Positions 36,777 to 45,951 of a stretch of DNA of 64,000 bases are shown one piece after another. Each line of letters starts with the position of its first letter. The stretch's first letter is position 1. Position numbers and translations under genes: made by a program. This stretch comes from Alteromonadaceae bacterium M269. Its GTDB lineage: Bacteria > Pseudomonadota > Gammaproteobacteria > Enterobacterales > Alteromonadaceae. The notes beneath the pieces are model-generated. The model was given only the letters and a program-made list of their open reading frames with translations. It did no database searches and was not told the DNA's origin. The stretch covers positions 310,001-374,000 of the forward strand of contig SMNZ01000007.1 of the NCBI GenBank assembly GCA_004353515.1, read 5' to 3'.

Positions 36777-37256
36777 CTGCTTCCCAGATCGATTTTAACA
36801 ATGCACAAAGACCTGACCATATATAGATTGATTTCAGTCTATATCGGTTAATTCAGGCTTACTTTATTAAGGAACTGACTCTGAGCAAAACTCACTCAAA
36901 ACCAGAATTTAACTGCCTTAAAACAATTGCTGATACAATTTTCCGGCTATTCTAACCGCTTGTTGTCGCAGATAAAAGGCTGAATTTAAATCTACTTTAT
37001 AACAATTGTCTCAATTTAGCTGCCAAACTGCTCATTTAACGAACAAAAGGTTGGGCTAAATGCCTTCCCATCGCCCTGTTCATAGGGGAATACGCTAAAC
37101 TCCATTTTGACCACCAGCATCTTACCCAGATAACGAATAACGTTCTCATTTATTTACAAAAACTTTGATTTCAGTCAAACACGTTCACACCTTGCACAAC
37201 CCAATCCTCAGCTCTGCGATTTGGAAAAGTATAGAAAAGGTTAGTTAAGAGGGAAA
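36777..37256. other. Long intergenic region with FNR-like site
   Basis: 480 bases between the DinB-family gene and the next candidate ORF. TTGAT-TTCA-GTCAA at 37165-37178 matches the FNR/Anr consensus TTGATN4ATCAA with one mismatch, in a context (AAAAACTTTGATTT) very like the box in front of the cydAB regulator. I see no other gene or strong hairpin in this stretch. Confidence 0.4.
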
Positions 37257-37331
37257 ATGGATTTCTTTGATTCTAATCTCAACCTACAGGATCCCGTCCC
37301 TTTTTCCACTATTACAAAAAACAGCCTTTGA
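37257..37331 (+). CDS. Putative 24-residue ORF with a ribosome site
   Basis: An ATG at 37257 preceded by AAGAGGG at a good distance opens a 24-residue frame (MDFFDSNLNLQDPVPFSTIT, ending NSL) that stops at 37331. It lies about 80 bases downstream of the FNR-like site. No family recognised. It could be a small protein or a leader peptide for the TPR gene 110 bases further on. The call is weak and rests only on the ribosome site and position. Confidence 0.25.
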   Translation: MDFFDSNLNLQDPVPFSTITKNSL

Positions 37332-37441
37332 GAGAGCTTTTTGATAGCTCACTTTTTGCCTATGTGTGTTTTTTAAGGCAATATTTAGAACATGATAACT
37401 AAGTCGGATTTGGTCATGTTCAATTGACCATGGATACTTTT

Positions 37442-38182
37442 ATGAATGCGTTGTGTATTTTAAAAATGAACCTAAAAGCAGTTATTGTATCCCTGTTACT
37501 TATCAGCTCTTTCTGCGTACAGAGCCAATCGAAAGAAGACACCAGCAAAAACAATCCTCAAAGTGACGAACAAGAAAAGTCTTACATTAATGTAGTTGGC
37601 CCCCAGCCTTTCAGTAAGCAACCTGAAAGCCCAGAAGAAGCTCCTGAACCTGAGCCAGAAATTGAAGAGATGTCGCAGGATGAGCGTCTCGCATTAATAC
37701 ATGCCCTTGAGGAAGAGCACGGCCCACATCACCAAAGCCTCATCAGAGAACTCATCATCCTTGGTGTTAAATATGCCGAGCAAGGCAGCAACTCGAAAGC
37801 CCGTGATGCTTATTTGAGAAGTCTTGAAATACACCGCGTTAATTTTGGCTTGCACAGCCCAGGCAAATTCGCCATGGTGGAACAGCTCATCATCATTAAT
37901 CGTGCTATGGGTGAATGGGGAGAAGTTAATAAGTACTACGAGTATTTGTATTGGCTGTATCGCCGTCACTATGGCGAAGACTCTATTGAATTGGTTCCAA
38001 TGTTATCAGCATTAGTTGCCTGGAAAACGGAAGCGATTAATAAGCAGCTATACGGTAACGGTGAAACGCTGTTTAAAGAAGCGCAAAGAGCCTCAAGACG
38101 CGCACGAGATATCAACAAGCAATATGATGACAATCGGCAACTGGAATTAGAGTTAGAAGCGCAAGCATTAACCCCGCAATGA
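37442..38182 (+). CDS. Exported TPR-type repeat protein
   Basis: About 246 residues. The start is uncertain: candidates are at 37430, 37442 and 37466. From 37466 the protein would begin with an ideal signal peptide (MNLKAVIVSLLLISSFCVQS). After a Pro/Glu-rich linker (PESPEEAPEPEPEIEEM) come TPR-like helices (LIRELIILGVKYAEQGSNSKARDAYLRSLEIHRVNFG, EVNKYYEYLYWLYRRHYG). TPR proteins usually act in periplasmic protein complexes; the partner is unknown. Its stop overlaps the end of the convergent lipoprotein gene by 15 bases. Confidence 0.6.
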   Translation: MNALCILKMNLKAVIVSLLLISSFCVQSQSKEDTSKNNPQSDEQEKSYINVVGPQPFSKQPESPEEAPEPEPEIEEMSQDERLALIHALEEEHGPHHQSLIRELIILGVKYAEQGSNSKARDAYLRSLEIHRVNFGLHSPGKFAMVEQLIIINRAMGEWGEVNKYYEYLYWLYRRHYGEDSIELVPMLSALVAWKTEAINKQLYGNGETLFKEAQRASRRARDINKQYDDNRQLELELEAQALTPQ

Positions 38183-38818
38183 GCGAGTAATATCTTCTGC
38201 CATTTCTCTGCAAGCGCCCGTTTGCACTCTAGCCAATATCGGAATTGGAACAACTATAGCCGGTAGATGCGAAGTCCCTTCCCGATTCGTTTCAATAGAA
38301 TCAGATTCAGACAGCTTCTCAATATCCCAAATGTGTGCTTCATAATCAGCAGCATCCGACCAAGTCGCATAACCAAGACAACCCGTTGTTGCACATGAAA
38401 TACTACCTGATACACCGGTCCGGCGAGTGTTACCCGCTATCCAGATAAGGTGAGACATGTTCAACTCTTCAAGCTTCTTGGTAACAACTGGCTTTTGCAT
38501 GATCTGCGAGAGATTATGAATAGTCAGAGGTGCAGTACTTTTTTCAAAGTACGGATACATGCTATCTAAAAACTGTTGTTCTGGAATAATATTGAGCGAG
38601 CGGAATCTCAACCCTAACTCTTCTTCGATACAAGAAACGTAGTCCAGCTCGGTTTCGTTATGACCAATATGCCGCCTTCCGAGTATAACGATTGATGGTA
38701 GAGACTTATCAATTTGAAGTTGCTGATTAGCGGGTGTTTTGGAGCCGGTACTGGCACACGCCGTCAGCATGAGGCAAAAAACAAGGAATAACGTACTACG
38801 AGTAAAAGCGAGTTTCAT
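38168..38818 (-). CDS. Lipoprotein of unknown function
   Basis: 216 residues from an ATG at 38818, one base after the stop of the upstream gene; an alternative ATG lies at 38833. A lipoprotein signal (FTRSTLFLVFCLMLTACAS, lipobox LTAC) gives a mature protein with SIVILGRRHIGHNETELDYVSCIEEELG and several cysteines (SISCATTGCLGYATW). It is coupled to the following lipoprotein gene on the same strand, so the two form a pair. No family recognised. Confidence 0.55.
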   Translation of the reverse strand: MKLAFTRSTLFLVFCLMLTACASTGSKTPANQQLQIDKSLPSIVILGRRHIGHNETELDYVSCIEEELGLRFRSLNIIPEQQFLDSMYPYFEKSTAPLTIHNLSQIMQKPVVTKKLEELNMSHLIWIAGNTRRTGVSGSISCATTGCLGYATWSDAADYEAHIWDIEKLSESDSIETNREGTSHLPAIVVPIPILARVQTGACREMAEDITRSLRG

Positions 38819-38819
38819 A

Positions 38820-39473
38820 TTACGAATCTTCATTTTGATCTTTTCGCGATGAGAGCCATTTCTGTATCTCAATATTGTCGTTAAATCTTACAACCAGCTT
38901 AGCGCCCAATTCGCGAAACGCGGTATTGGCAGCTTGTTGAATCCCTTCATCGTTGCTCGTTAAAAATGCGGTTGGCGCAGTCCCGTAACCATTAACTGGG
39001 AACATGGCGATTGAAGTACCGTCGGACAGCTTAATGGAGAATTCATACTGCATCCAGACCTCATAGAAACCAAGATGCGTTTTGCTAGGTAATGAAAACT
39101 GCATATCCTGGAGTTCTGGAATAATGACGAGGTCGTGTTCACTCAAAACATCTTCAATGTTCTCAACCGAACTTGTAGATGCAAACATGGACTCAAAAAC
39201 TTGATTTAATAACGCAACTTGCGAAGGCCCTGTGGTGATAGACCAATCTTTACCGTCACGACTTGGTTCAACGTACGCGTGATTGCGTGTTGTATCGGGG
39301 AAATAGATAGCGACATCCGCCGGAATTTCTTCAGCCAGCGTTTTCGGCACATTAACGGTTGTTTCAACAACAAGCTTATTAGCGCAACCCGTTAAGCTGG
39401 CCATCAAGACAAATCCAACAAAAAGACTGTTTACAACGTTCAACTTAAACAACCCGAGTACCTCTGCCGGCAT
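38820..39473 (-). CDS. Lipoprotein of unknown function, upstream of the previous one
   Basis: 217 residues from ATG 39473 (the frame opens at 39476). An N-terminal hydrophobic stretch ends in MASLTGCANK, a lipobox. Mature domain: VNVPKTLAEEIPADVAIYFPDTTRNHAYVEPSRDG and QDMQFSLPSKTHLGFYEVWMQYEFSIKLSDG, possibly a beta-rich fold. Only one base separates its stop from the start of the next lipoprotein, so they are one operon. The start region is duplicated in degenerate form about 1.9 kb upstream (41361-41460). Confidence 0.55.
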   Translation of the reverse strand: MPAEVLGLFKLNVVNSLFVGFVLMASLTGCANKLVVETTVNVPKTLAEEIPADVAIYFPDTTRNHAYVEPSRDGKDWSITTGPSQVALLNQVFESMFASTSSVENIEDVLSEHDLVIIPELQDMQFSLPSKTHLGFYEVWMQYEFSIKLSDGTSIAMFPVNGYGTAPTAFLTSNDEGIQQAANTAFRELGAKLVVRFNDNIEIQKWLSSRKDQNEDS

Positions 39474-39541
39474 CAATGATAAGTATCTTATACCAATCTT
39501 CTTAAATAAGTGATCACTCTACAAGTATTAAAATAAGTTAG
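39442..39541. repeat. Imperfect direct repeat, left copy
   Basis: Counting by hand, 39442-39541 agrees with 41361-41460 at 69 of 100 positions with no net gap (offset 1919). Exact stretches include AACTTAAACA and ATCAATGAT. The left copy covers the 5' end of the lipoprotein gene and its leader; the two copies bracket the DUF5677 gene. Confidence 0.6.
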
Positions 39542-39883
39542 GGTGTTTATTCTGAGTAAATGGGATATTGGTTGTGGGGTATCACGATTAATCTGATACA
39601 AGTGGTTTAGATTATGGATTAGGTTGTGACAATTCTTCCGGATGATAGTGTCAGACCCAGCCGTTTAATCTCTACCTCCTATTAAACACGATGTTGTTCC
39701 AATACTTTTAGGGACACTGTTGATGAGTGATTAGCCTTCAAAGGAAAGCTGATAAACTTAAGGCAGATTTAACAGCTCCCCCCTCTACTTTTAATTCACA
39801 AAGACTGAGATAAGACAAGTCTAAGCACTTGAATAAAAACTACAAACGGAGATAAGTATAGGTTTAGCAGAAATACCACGGTT
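39542..39883. other. Non-coding gap beside the DUF5677 gene
   Basis: 342 bases with no ORF of interest. It contains AT-rich, structure-poor sequence and no clear terminator for the DUF5677 gene. Confidence 0.35.
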
Positions 39884-41212
39884 TTAAATTGTTGTTTTTT
39901 TGATACGGTTTTTCTTGTACTTATTCCTACTTTTCTTTATTTTCCAAGTAGGAATATCTCTTATTTTTCGTTTAAGCATAGCTTCTGAATTCGAGAAGCT
40001 TTTGACCACAGCCATTTGGTACTTTAAGAGTGTTTTCATTACAGTAATTGACTCAATCTCTGGCTGGACAGATAGTATATCAATGACAATTTGAGTTAAC
40101 GAAAGTGCAGAAAGTTCTCCTGGTTCACTCAACCCTATAACACTATTAGCAATTAACAGTGCCTGTTCGCCTCTGTAAAGTCCTCGGCGCTCAAATAAGG
40201 CTGATGGATTAGTATGAATATTACTACTTGCTGACTTATAACGAACTCTTAAAACATCTAAGTCAGCTAAGTTTTCTAAATCTCTGAAAGTTGTATTGTC
40301 ATTTCTCGTTAAGTGACTCGCCCAACCGTACTCTTTCTTGTATGCCTTGCCATACTTTTTGATTAAAAAATCGTATCTACCTTTGATTTTATAAAACTCT
40401 TCAGCTGGAATTAGACCAGTTGAAAACTTAGTCGCATTTTCATTGAATAACAGTGCGGCCTTGTAAGTCTCGACACCTTCGTGTCGCAGATAGCGTGAAG
40501 ATGTGTCTTCTGAATTATCAACCAAGATGCTCACTATTACAGATAGTTCATGTAAAGAACGCCACCTAGCCTGAGCTCCATCAGCAAAACCAGCTTTCAA
40601 CAAGGTGAAAACTTCCCTTGTTATTTGAATTGCCCGACTAAGCAATCTAACCAAAGCTTCATTTTTGTTATTTTCTGGCGGTTTTCTATTGATGATATTA
40701 ATTAGGACATCATCGACAGTTGTGATTAATTGCAACAATAAACGTAGCGGTTTTTTCCAAGTCTGCTCTATTTCAGCCCTTGCACTTTCGTTAAAAAAAT
40801 CTTGCTCGAGATCAACATTATTTAAGTTTTTTATCATTGCTTCACAGAGCTTTTCTGAAATATCTTCTGTAAGACTTTCGATTGAATCGTCCACAAAATC
40901 GTCAAAATTATCAGCTAGTTTTTGGACATCCTTGGGTAATTGACTCAATATTGCTTCAATGAGTGGGCGCAGTTGCTCTTCTGATTCAACACCTGCTGAA
41001 CAAATTTGATCATCAGAAAAATTTAAGGATAAGCTTGTCTTTTGGCCTTTCAACAACTTAACTATCTGTTTCCTTACATCTTTGGACTGAGACACAGTTA
41101 GCTCGATACCAAGTTCGTTGAGCCTCAACGATATTAGATGTAATGCAAGATAATCAGTTTTTAGCATTTCTTTTAATCCATTTTCTACATCTAGAGTTTT
41201 CAAGCTTTTCAT
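39884..41212 (-). CDS. DUF5677-type protein, probably accessory
   Basis: 442 residues, strongly AT-rich and Lys/Asn-rich compared with the core genes nearby. The region KAGFADGAQARWRSLHELSVIVSILVDN, then YLRHEGVETYKAALLF and YKSASSNIHTNPSALF, fits the DUF5677 pattern. The family is a helical domain found in scattered bacterial genes of unknown role, often in accessory regions. The N-terminal 150 residues are another helical domain. The C-terminus is highly basic (KIRDIPTWKIKKSRNKYKKN). It lies between imperfect direct repeats and next to a GmrSD-like gene, which suggests horizontally acquired DNA. Confidence 0.6.
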   Translation of the reverse strand: MKSLKTLDVENGLKEMLKTDYLALHLISLRLNELGIELTVSQSKDVRKQIVKLLKGQKTSLSLNFSDDQICSAGVESEEQLRPLIEAILSQLPKDVQKLADNFDDFVDDSIESLTEDISEKLCEAMIKNLNNVDLEQDFFNESARAEIEQTWKKPLRLLLQLITTVDDVLINIINRKPPENNKNEALVRLLSRAIQITREVFTLLKAGFADGAQARWRSLHELSVIVSILVDNSEDTSSRYLRHEGVETYKAALLFNENATKFSTGLIPAEEFYKIKGRYDFLIKKYGKAYKKEYGWASHLTRNDNTTFRDLENLADLDVLRVRYKSASSNIHTNPSALFERRGLYRGEQALLIANSVIGLSEPGELSALSLTQIVIDILSVQPEIESITVMKTLLKYQMAVVKSFSNSEAMLKRKIRDIPTWKIKKSRNKYKKNRIKKTTI

Positions 41213-41757
41213 TTACCTCAATTTTTCCTTGTTTTATTGAATCAATTACTAAAACTATTAAGAGCATTAAATGCTAAATTTTATTAAAATGGCTTTCAGT
41301 GTAGCTGAATAAGAGGCTTAGTGACTTTTATCTAGAACAGTTCCCACAAAACTGATTATAACTTAAACAGCCTGAGTATTTCTGCCAGTATCAATGATGG
41401 GTACATCTCGCAAACTTTCTTTGATATGTGGCCACCCTATGAGAATTAAAATGGATTGAGATTCTTCTTCAATGGTACTGAGATAATCATAAATTTTATG
41501 GGCTCTTAGCTAAGTTAAGATGAGGAACTTTTGATTTCTCTTGCTACACCTAGAATAAATGAATTAAAAAGTTATCGGCTGTAATGATAAAGCCCGGCTA
41601 TGGCCTCTTCTTCATTGGTAGAAGTCGTTAAAATATTATAATAGCTCATTTAAAGTGGTATCTTCATATCATTTCTTTGAGTACCGAAGAAACTAAGAAG
41701 ACTTACCGATGGGAAAGCCTCCTAGGTTTAGTTCAAAAAACACACAACTAAAAGAAC
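41213..41757. other. 545-base gap between the two accessory genes
   Basis: Apart from the right copy of the imperfect repeat, I see no ORF that looks real. A short plus-strand frame at 41709-41936 overlaps the end of the GmrSD-like gene and has no coding features. It probably contains the promoter of the DUF5677 gene. Confidence 0.4.
41361..41460. repeat. Imperfect direct repeat, right copy
   Basis: Degenerate copy of the lipoprotein-gene start region (see 39442-39541). It lies 149 bases upstream of the DUF5677 start and carries no open frame. It is either a decayed duplicate gene start or a scar of the event that brought in the DUF5677 gene. Confidence 0.55.
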
Positions 41758-43458
41758 TTACAAAGTGTTCGCAACATAAGGTAAGCTCCAGACTGATTTT
41801 GCCTGTTTCGCTAAATACCTTTGTCTACTATTTAGATTGTTTTGATCCCATCTTTGATACCCAAATCGATTTGATAGTTCATACCGACTCGTATTGTAGA
41901 CAGAACATTTTTCATCGAAGCTCTTATTGCCAATGATCCTATTTTTGTCTGACTCAAGCAAAGTAAAATTACCTAACCTATAAATAAAGTTTTCTTCAAT
42001 ATCTTTTGGAAAGAATTCATTCCAACTATCTGACGGGTTTTCAGGCAATATGTGTTCCAAAGAACCACTATCATGCTCATAGTCGAAGTCATGAATTGAT
42101 AGATGATTTTCAATACTATAAATCACGTAACGTGCCAATTTTGCAGACCTCTTCGTTCTAATAGACTTTGACTCAAAAACTCTCTCAAAATCCTCATCTG
42201 AAACATATAGAGAACTGAGTATAGAAAAGATATCCCTTGCATTTTTAGCTGTTCCCGAATTTATCGCTTTACAAGCGTCATTATATTTAGCTTCCAATGC
42301 GTTAGGGTTCAACCCAGATATAATCATGTACCTAAATGAAATAACTGAGCAAATCCTTAAAGTACCGATCCAATCCTCTTGATCCAAATAAAGGTATGCA
42401 TTGATCAAAAGCGGGTAACACTGAGTTACATTGAATAAATTTAACTCTCTTATGTGTTTTCTGACCCTATCTTGTCCCTCCCATAGCTGATGATTGGGGT
42501 CACTTAGTGCTGAATATATTTCAGAAATTTCACTCATACTATTGAGTAGCTCAAAAGCTGATTTTGGAGTATTGATATGTCTTTTTACTGTTTTGAATAA
42601 TTCCTTTTCAGGAATCAACCCATTTTGCATCATCCAATAATGGCGCAAAAACCTTGGAAAACCGGAATAGGAAACATGATTAATACTTACATCCCAAATG
42701 TTTTTCACATGGCTCTTGTCTGATTCAGCTACAATCGAAAAAAGATAATTTTTAAGCAAGTCTGTTACAGAAAGATCCAAACCTCGATCATTTAAGGTTT
42801 CAAATATTAAATACGCGCTTAAGTCATCAGTAGCAGTGATCTGTATAAAAAGAAGGCTATCAGAAATATACTCGACAAATGATATGAGTGAAGACACGTT
42901 ATCTTTTTGAAAAACTTCTTCCTTTACTAACTCTTTGTAATGGTTAAAACAATCATAAAGCAACTTATTACTTTTGATTGCTGACTTAATATTAACAGGC
43001 TTACGAAAGTTCGTTAGGTAGGTTGAAAAAAACGGATTATTGCTTTCGTTTAATTCAATCTTATTTTCATAATTTAATGAAGACAGTGATTTCTTGCCAA
43101 TAAAATCAGCTATGAGAAGGGCAATTCGTTTTTCATTGTTTTCAATATCGATTTCTTGCCTGACTAGGTCATTGAGTGTATCAACAACTGCAAGGACTAA
43201 AATTGTTAGTGTCGTTAAACGTTGCTGTCCATCAATAATGTCATACTCTTTTTTATGCTTTGAGACTAAAACAATGGAACCCATATAGTGTTTGGTTCCT
43301 TGTTTTCTATTAGTTTCAATATCGAGCCATAGATCATTCCAGTGAGTTTTGTTCCAAGAATAATCTCTTTGATATAATGGAACTTTGAATTTATTGTCTC
43401 CTTTTATAATACCACCAAACGTGTCTGTCTCCGCGTTTAAGAAATTTTCTGCTGACAC
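41758..43458 (-). CDS. DUF262/DUF1524 GmrSD-like protein, putative anti-phage nuclease
   Basis: 566 residues. The N-terminal DUF262 (GmrS-like, ParB/NTPase superfamily) has VPLYQRDYSWNKTHWNDLWLDI and the DGQQR motif at 76-80. The C-terminal DUF1524 (GmrD-like, His-Me nuclease) has SLEHILPENP at about 466-475 (His469) and LGNFTLLESDKNRIIGNKSF, with the expected Asn at about 497. Proteins of this fused type act as type IV restriction enzymes against modified phage DNA or in other defence systems. Restriction activity and target are inference. It is AT-rich, monocistronic and 545 bases from the DUF5677 gene. Confidence 0.85.
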   Translation of the reverse strand: MSAENFLNAETDTFGGIIKGDNKFKVPLYQRDYSWNKTHWNDLWLDIETNRKQGTKHYMGSIVLVSKHKKEYDIIDGQQRLTTLTILVLAVVDTLNDLVRQEIDIENNEKRIALLIADFIGKKSLSSLNYENKIELNESNNPFFSTYLTNFRKPVNIKSAIKSNKLLYDCFNHYKELVKEEVFQKDNVSSLISFVEYISDSLLFIQITATDDLSAYLIFETLNDRGLDLSVTDLLKNYLFSIVAESDKSHVKNIWDVSINHVSYSGFPRFLRHYWMMQNGLIPEKELFKTVKRHINTPKSAFELLNSMSEISEIYSALSDPNHQLWEGQDRVRKHIRELNLFNVTQCYPLLINAYLYLDQEDWIGTLRICSVISFRYMIISGLNPNALEAKYNDACKAINSGTAKNARDIFSILSSLYVSDEDFERVFESKSIRTKRSAKLARYVIYSIENHLSIHDFDYEHDSGSLEHILPENPSDSWNEFFPKDIEENFIYRLGNFTLLESDKNRIIGNKSFDEKCSVYNTSRYELSNRFGYQRWDQNNLNSRQRYLAKQAKSVWSLPYVANTL

Positions 43459-43785
43459 AAATACCTCTCCTAGTTATTAAAGCAGCTACTGATTAAAAGC
43501 CAGCTTATAAGCCATTCAAATATTAACTAGTAGCTTTCCTACTTTATATGTCTTAACAGCTGATTACTCTCTGACTTTCCTTTAACGCCAGATACTTACA
43601 TGATGGTAAATAAAATTCCACTTAAATTTAACTCTACTTTTTCAGGATTCGATACGAGTCAAAACTGCGCTGTTTAGTCAAGCAATTGCAGAATGACTAT
43701 CTCAACTGTTCTTCATACAGCATTAACTAACTAGCAAAGCTTATTCAGTGCTACTCAAGAAACCACATCTTTATCGATAAAAACT
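43459..43785. other. Gap between the accessory region and the cydAB locus
   Basis: About 327 bases of AT-rich sequence with no recognisable gene. The right-hand boundary is the FNR-type site in front of the GbsR-type gene. Confidence 0.35.
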
Positions 43786-43799
43786 TTGATTTCGATCAA
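43786..43799. promoter_or_regulatory. Perfect FNR/Anr-type box before the gbsR-type gene
   Basis: TTGAT-TTCG-ATCAA matches the FNR consensus exactly. Candidate -10 hexamers are TATACT (43808-43813), which would put the box over the promoter core (repressing), and TAATTT (43819-43824), which would put it near -40 (activating). The start codon is at 43849. Position suggests oxygen control of the regulator and possibly of cydAB. Confidence 0.65.
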
Positions 43800-43848
43800 A
43801 CATGTTTTATACTTTCAATAATTTCTGAAACTTCAAAAGGGATCAAAT

Positions 43849-44394
43849 ATGCAAATGTCTCCCATGATCGAATCTTTTGTTCTGCACTTTGGAGAAATGG
43901 GTAGCCGTTGGGGCTTTAACCGAACTGTCGGCCAATTATTTGCATTGCTCGTGGTTATGGATAAACCCTTGAGTGCTAACGAAATTGGTGAAGCACTTAG
44001 CATTTCACGCGGTAACGTGAGTATGGGACTCAAAGAATTACAATCTTGGCGTCTTATACAAACTCAACATATCCCCGGTGATCGCAAAGACTACTACACC
44101 GCTGCTGGCAGTATCTGGGATATGGCGAATAAGGTGTTTGAAGAACGCCGTAAACGTGAAATCGAGCCTACACTCTCTTTACTCCGAGATTTGTTACTCG
44201 ACAAACCGGCAAACGACACAGAGTCACACGCACAAGACAGGTTAAATGAGATCCATGACCTACTCGAAACAGCAACCAAATGGAGCATTGAGCTACAAAA
44301 TTTGGGCCCAGAAAAGCTGCAAACCCTGATGAAGTTGGGTTCTGGCGTTGGGAAAGTACTCGAGGTTAAAGACAGGTTTCTATCGCGATCATGA
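43849..44394 (+). CDS. GbsR/MarR-family transcriptional regulator
   Basis: 181 residues. A winged-helix of the GbsR type (FGEMGSRWGFNRTVGQLFALLVVMDKPLSANEIGEALSISRGNVSMGLKELQSWRLIQTQHIPGDRKDYYTAAGSIWDM, about 13-88) is followed by a helical part. The start has AGGG about 8 bases upstream. GbsR-like proteins control choline/glycine betaine genes in Bacillus, while similar genes precede cydAB in several gammaproteobacteria. Here cydA begins 180 bases downstream in the same direction, so it probably regulates the oxidase. A perfect FNR-type box precedes it. Confidence 0.82.
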   Translation: MQMSPMIESFVLHFGEMGSRWGFNRTVGQLFALLVVMDKPLSANEIGEALSISRGNVSMGLKELQSWRLIQTQHIPGDRKDYYTAAGSIWDMANKVFEERRKREIEPTLSLLRDLLLDKPANDTESHAQDRLNEIHDLLETATKWSIELQNLGPEKLQTLMKLGSGVGKVLEVKDRFLSRS

Positions 44395-44574
44395 CCTAAT
44401 CAGCACAAATACAAGTTTCTTTATCATTAGCCTCTAAACCATTGGAAATGTATGGAGGCGGCGAGTAAACGAACCTTAAACCGCTTAGAAAGAATAAGTG
44501 AATGAGGTAAGTCAACGAAGCCAACAAACAGACATTTTCAAGGGTGGAAGAGACACTTTAATTGGGAGTCCATT

Positions 44575-45951
44575 ATGACAGACGTCCTTATGCTTTCTCG
44601 TGCCCAATTTGGGCTGAATATAAGCTTTCACATACTCTTTCCCACCATAACAATCGCCCTTGGCTGGTTTTTGTTTTACTTTAAGTTGCGAGCAAACTTA
44701 TCAAAACACCCTGTTTGGATGCGCGTTTACCGATTCTGGGTGCGTATCTTTGCGTTGACCTTTGCGCTTGGCATCGTGAGCGGTATCACTATGTCATTTC
44801 AGTTTGGTAGCAACTGGCCAGGTTTTATGGAAAAGGTCGGCAATATTGCTGGCCCGCTTCTGGGCTATGAAGTGCTCACGGCTTTCTTTTTAGAAGCGAC
44901 TTTCTTGGGTATCATGTTATTCGGTATTCATAGAGTGCCCAATTGGCTGCACACCTTAGCAACCTTAGTGGTAGCCATAGGGACAACCTTATCTGCATTC
45001 TGGATACTGGCACTCAACTCTTGGATGCATACGCCACAAGGGTTTGAGATGATCGATGGCGTCGCTCATGCGGTCGACTGGAATGCCATCATATTTAATC
45101 CGTCATTCCCCTATCGATTAATCCATGTCTTGTTAGCCTCTGGATTAACAGCGAGCTTCCTGATTGCAGGGATATCTGCCTATCGCATCAAGCACGATGA
45201 TCAAAAGAAAGCACCTAGCATTGCGCTAAGGGCTTCTCTCTACGTTGCCGCCGTGCTTATTCCACTTCAAATTCTTGCGGGAGATATGCATGGCTTGAAT
45301 ACGCTGGAACATCAACCACAAAAAGTAGCGGCTATGGAAGGTGTGTGGGAAACAAAACAAGGAGCCCCATTGCTACTTTTCGCAATACCGGACGAGAACG
45401 AGCGAGAGAATAAATTTGAAATCGGCATACCTAAAGGCGCTAGCTTTATTCTCACCCACGAGTGGGATGGAGAGATAAAAGGCCTCAATGAGTTTATCGG
45501 TGAACATCCACCAGTAGCAGCGGTATTTTTCAGCTTTCGTCTTATGTTGGGTATTGGCGTCATGATGCTAATCACTGCGTGGTTAGCGAGCAGCTACTTG
45601 TTGCGCAAGAAGCATTTACCACCTCGGGTCATTAACCTCTGTATCTGGATGACATTCTCTGGCTGGATGGCAACCTTAGCTGGTTGGTATGTTACAGAAG
45701 TGGGCCGCCAACCCTACTTGGTTAGTGGTGTATTAACAACAGAAGAAGCGGTGACTCAAATTCCATCTGGTAATGTCGCTTTATCTTTAGCGCTATACAC
45801 CCTGCTCTATTCTGGTTTGTTGATTGCCTACATAAGAACCTTGTTCTTAATGGCTAGGCGTGCGGTCGAAATTGAAGAATATCAGGCCGATGAGCACCCA
45901 AAACACAAAAAAAAGCTTAATTTAGACACAGCAACTGGAGGTGCAGCGTGA
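44575..45951 (+). CDS. cydA: Cytochrome bd-type ubiquinol oxidase subunit I
   Basis: 458 residues with nine or so membrane helices. His ligands fall in FGLNISFHILFPTITIALGW and later in HVLLASGLTASFL and HEWDGEIKG-like segments, and the quinol-loop region is short (LAGDMHGLNTLEHQPQKVAAMEG, containing the conserved GDxHGxxxxxxQPxKxAAxE pattern). Short Q-loop and length place it with cyanide-insensitive (CIO-like) bd oxidases. It couples quinol oxidation to oxygen reduction in the inner membrane. Its stop overlaps the cydB start by 4 bases. Confidence 0.93.
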   Translation: MTDVLMLSRAQFGLNISFHILFPTITIALGWFLFYFKLRANLSKHPVWMRVYRFWVRIFALTFALGIVSGITMSFQFGSNWPGFMEKVGNIAGPLLGYEVLTAFFLEATFLGIMLFGIHRVPNWLHTLATLVVAIGTTLSAFWILALNSWMHTPQGFEMIDGVAHAVDWNAIIFNPSFPYRLIHVLLASGLTASFLIAGISAYRIKHDDQKKAPSIALRASLYVAAVLIPLQILAGDMHGLNTLEHQPQKVAAMEGVWETKQGAPLLLFAIPDENERENKFEIGIPKGASFILTHEWDGEIKGLNEFIGEHPPVAAVFFSFRLMLGIGVMMLITAWLASSYLLRKKHLPPRVINLCIWMTFSGWMATLAGWYVTEVGRQPYLVSGVLTTEEAVTQIPSGNVALSLALYTLLYSGLLIAYIRTLFLMARRAVEIEEYQADEHPKHKKKLNLDTATGGAA

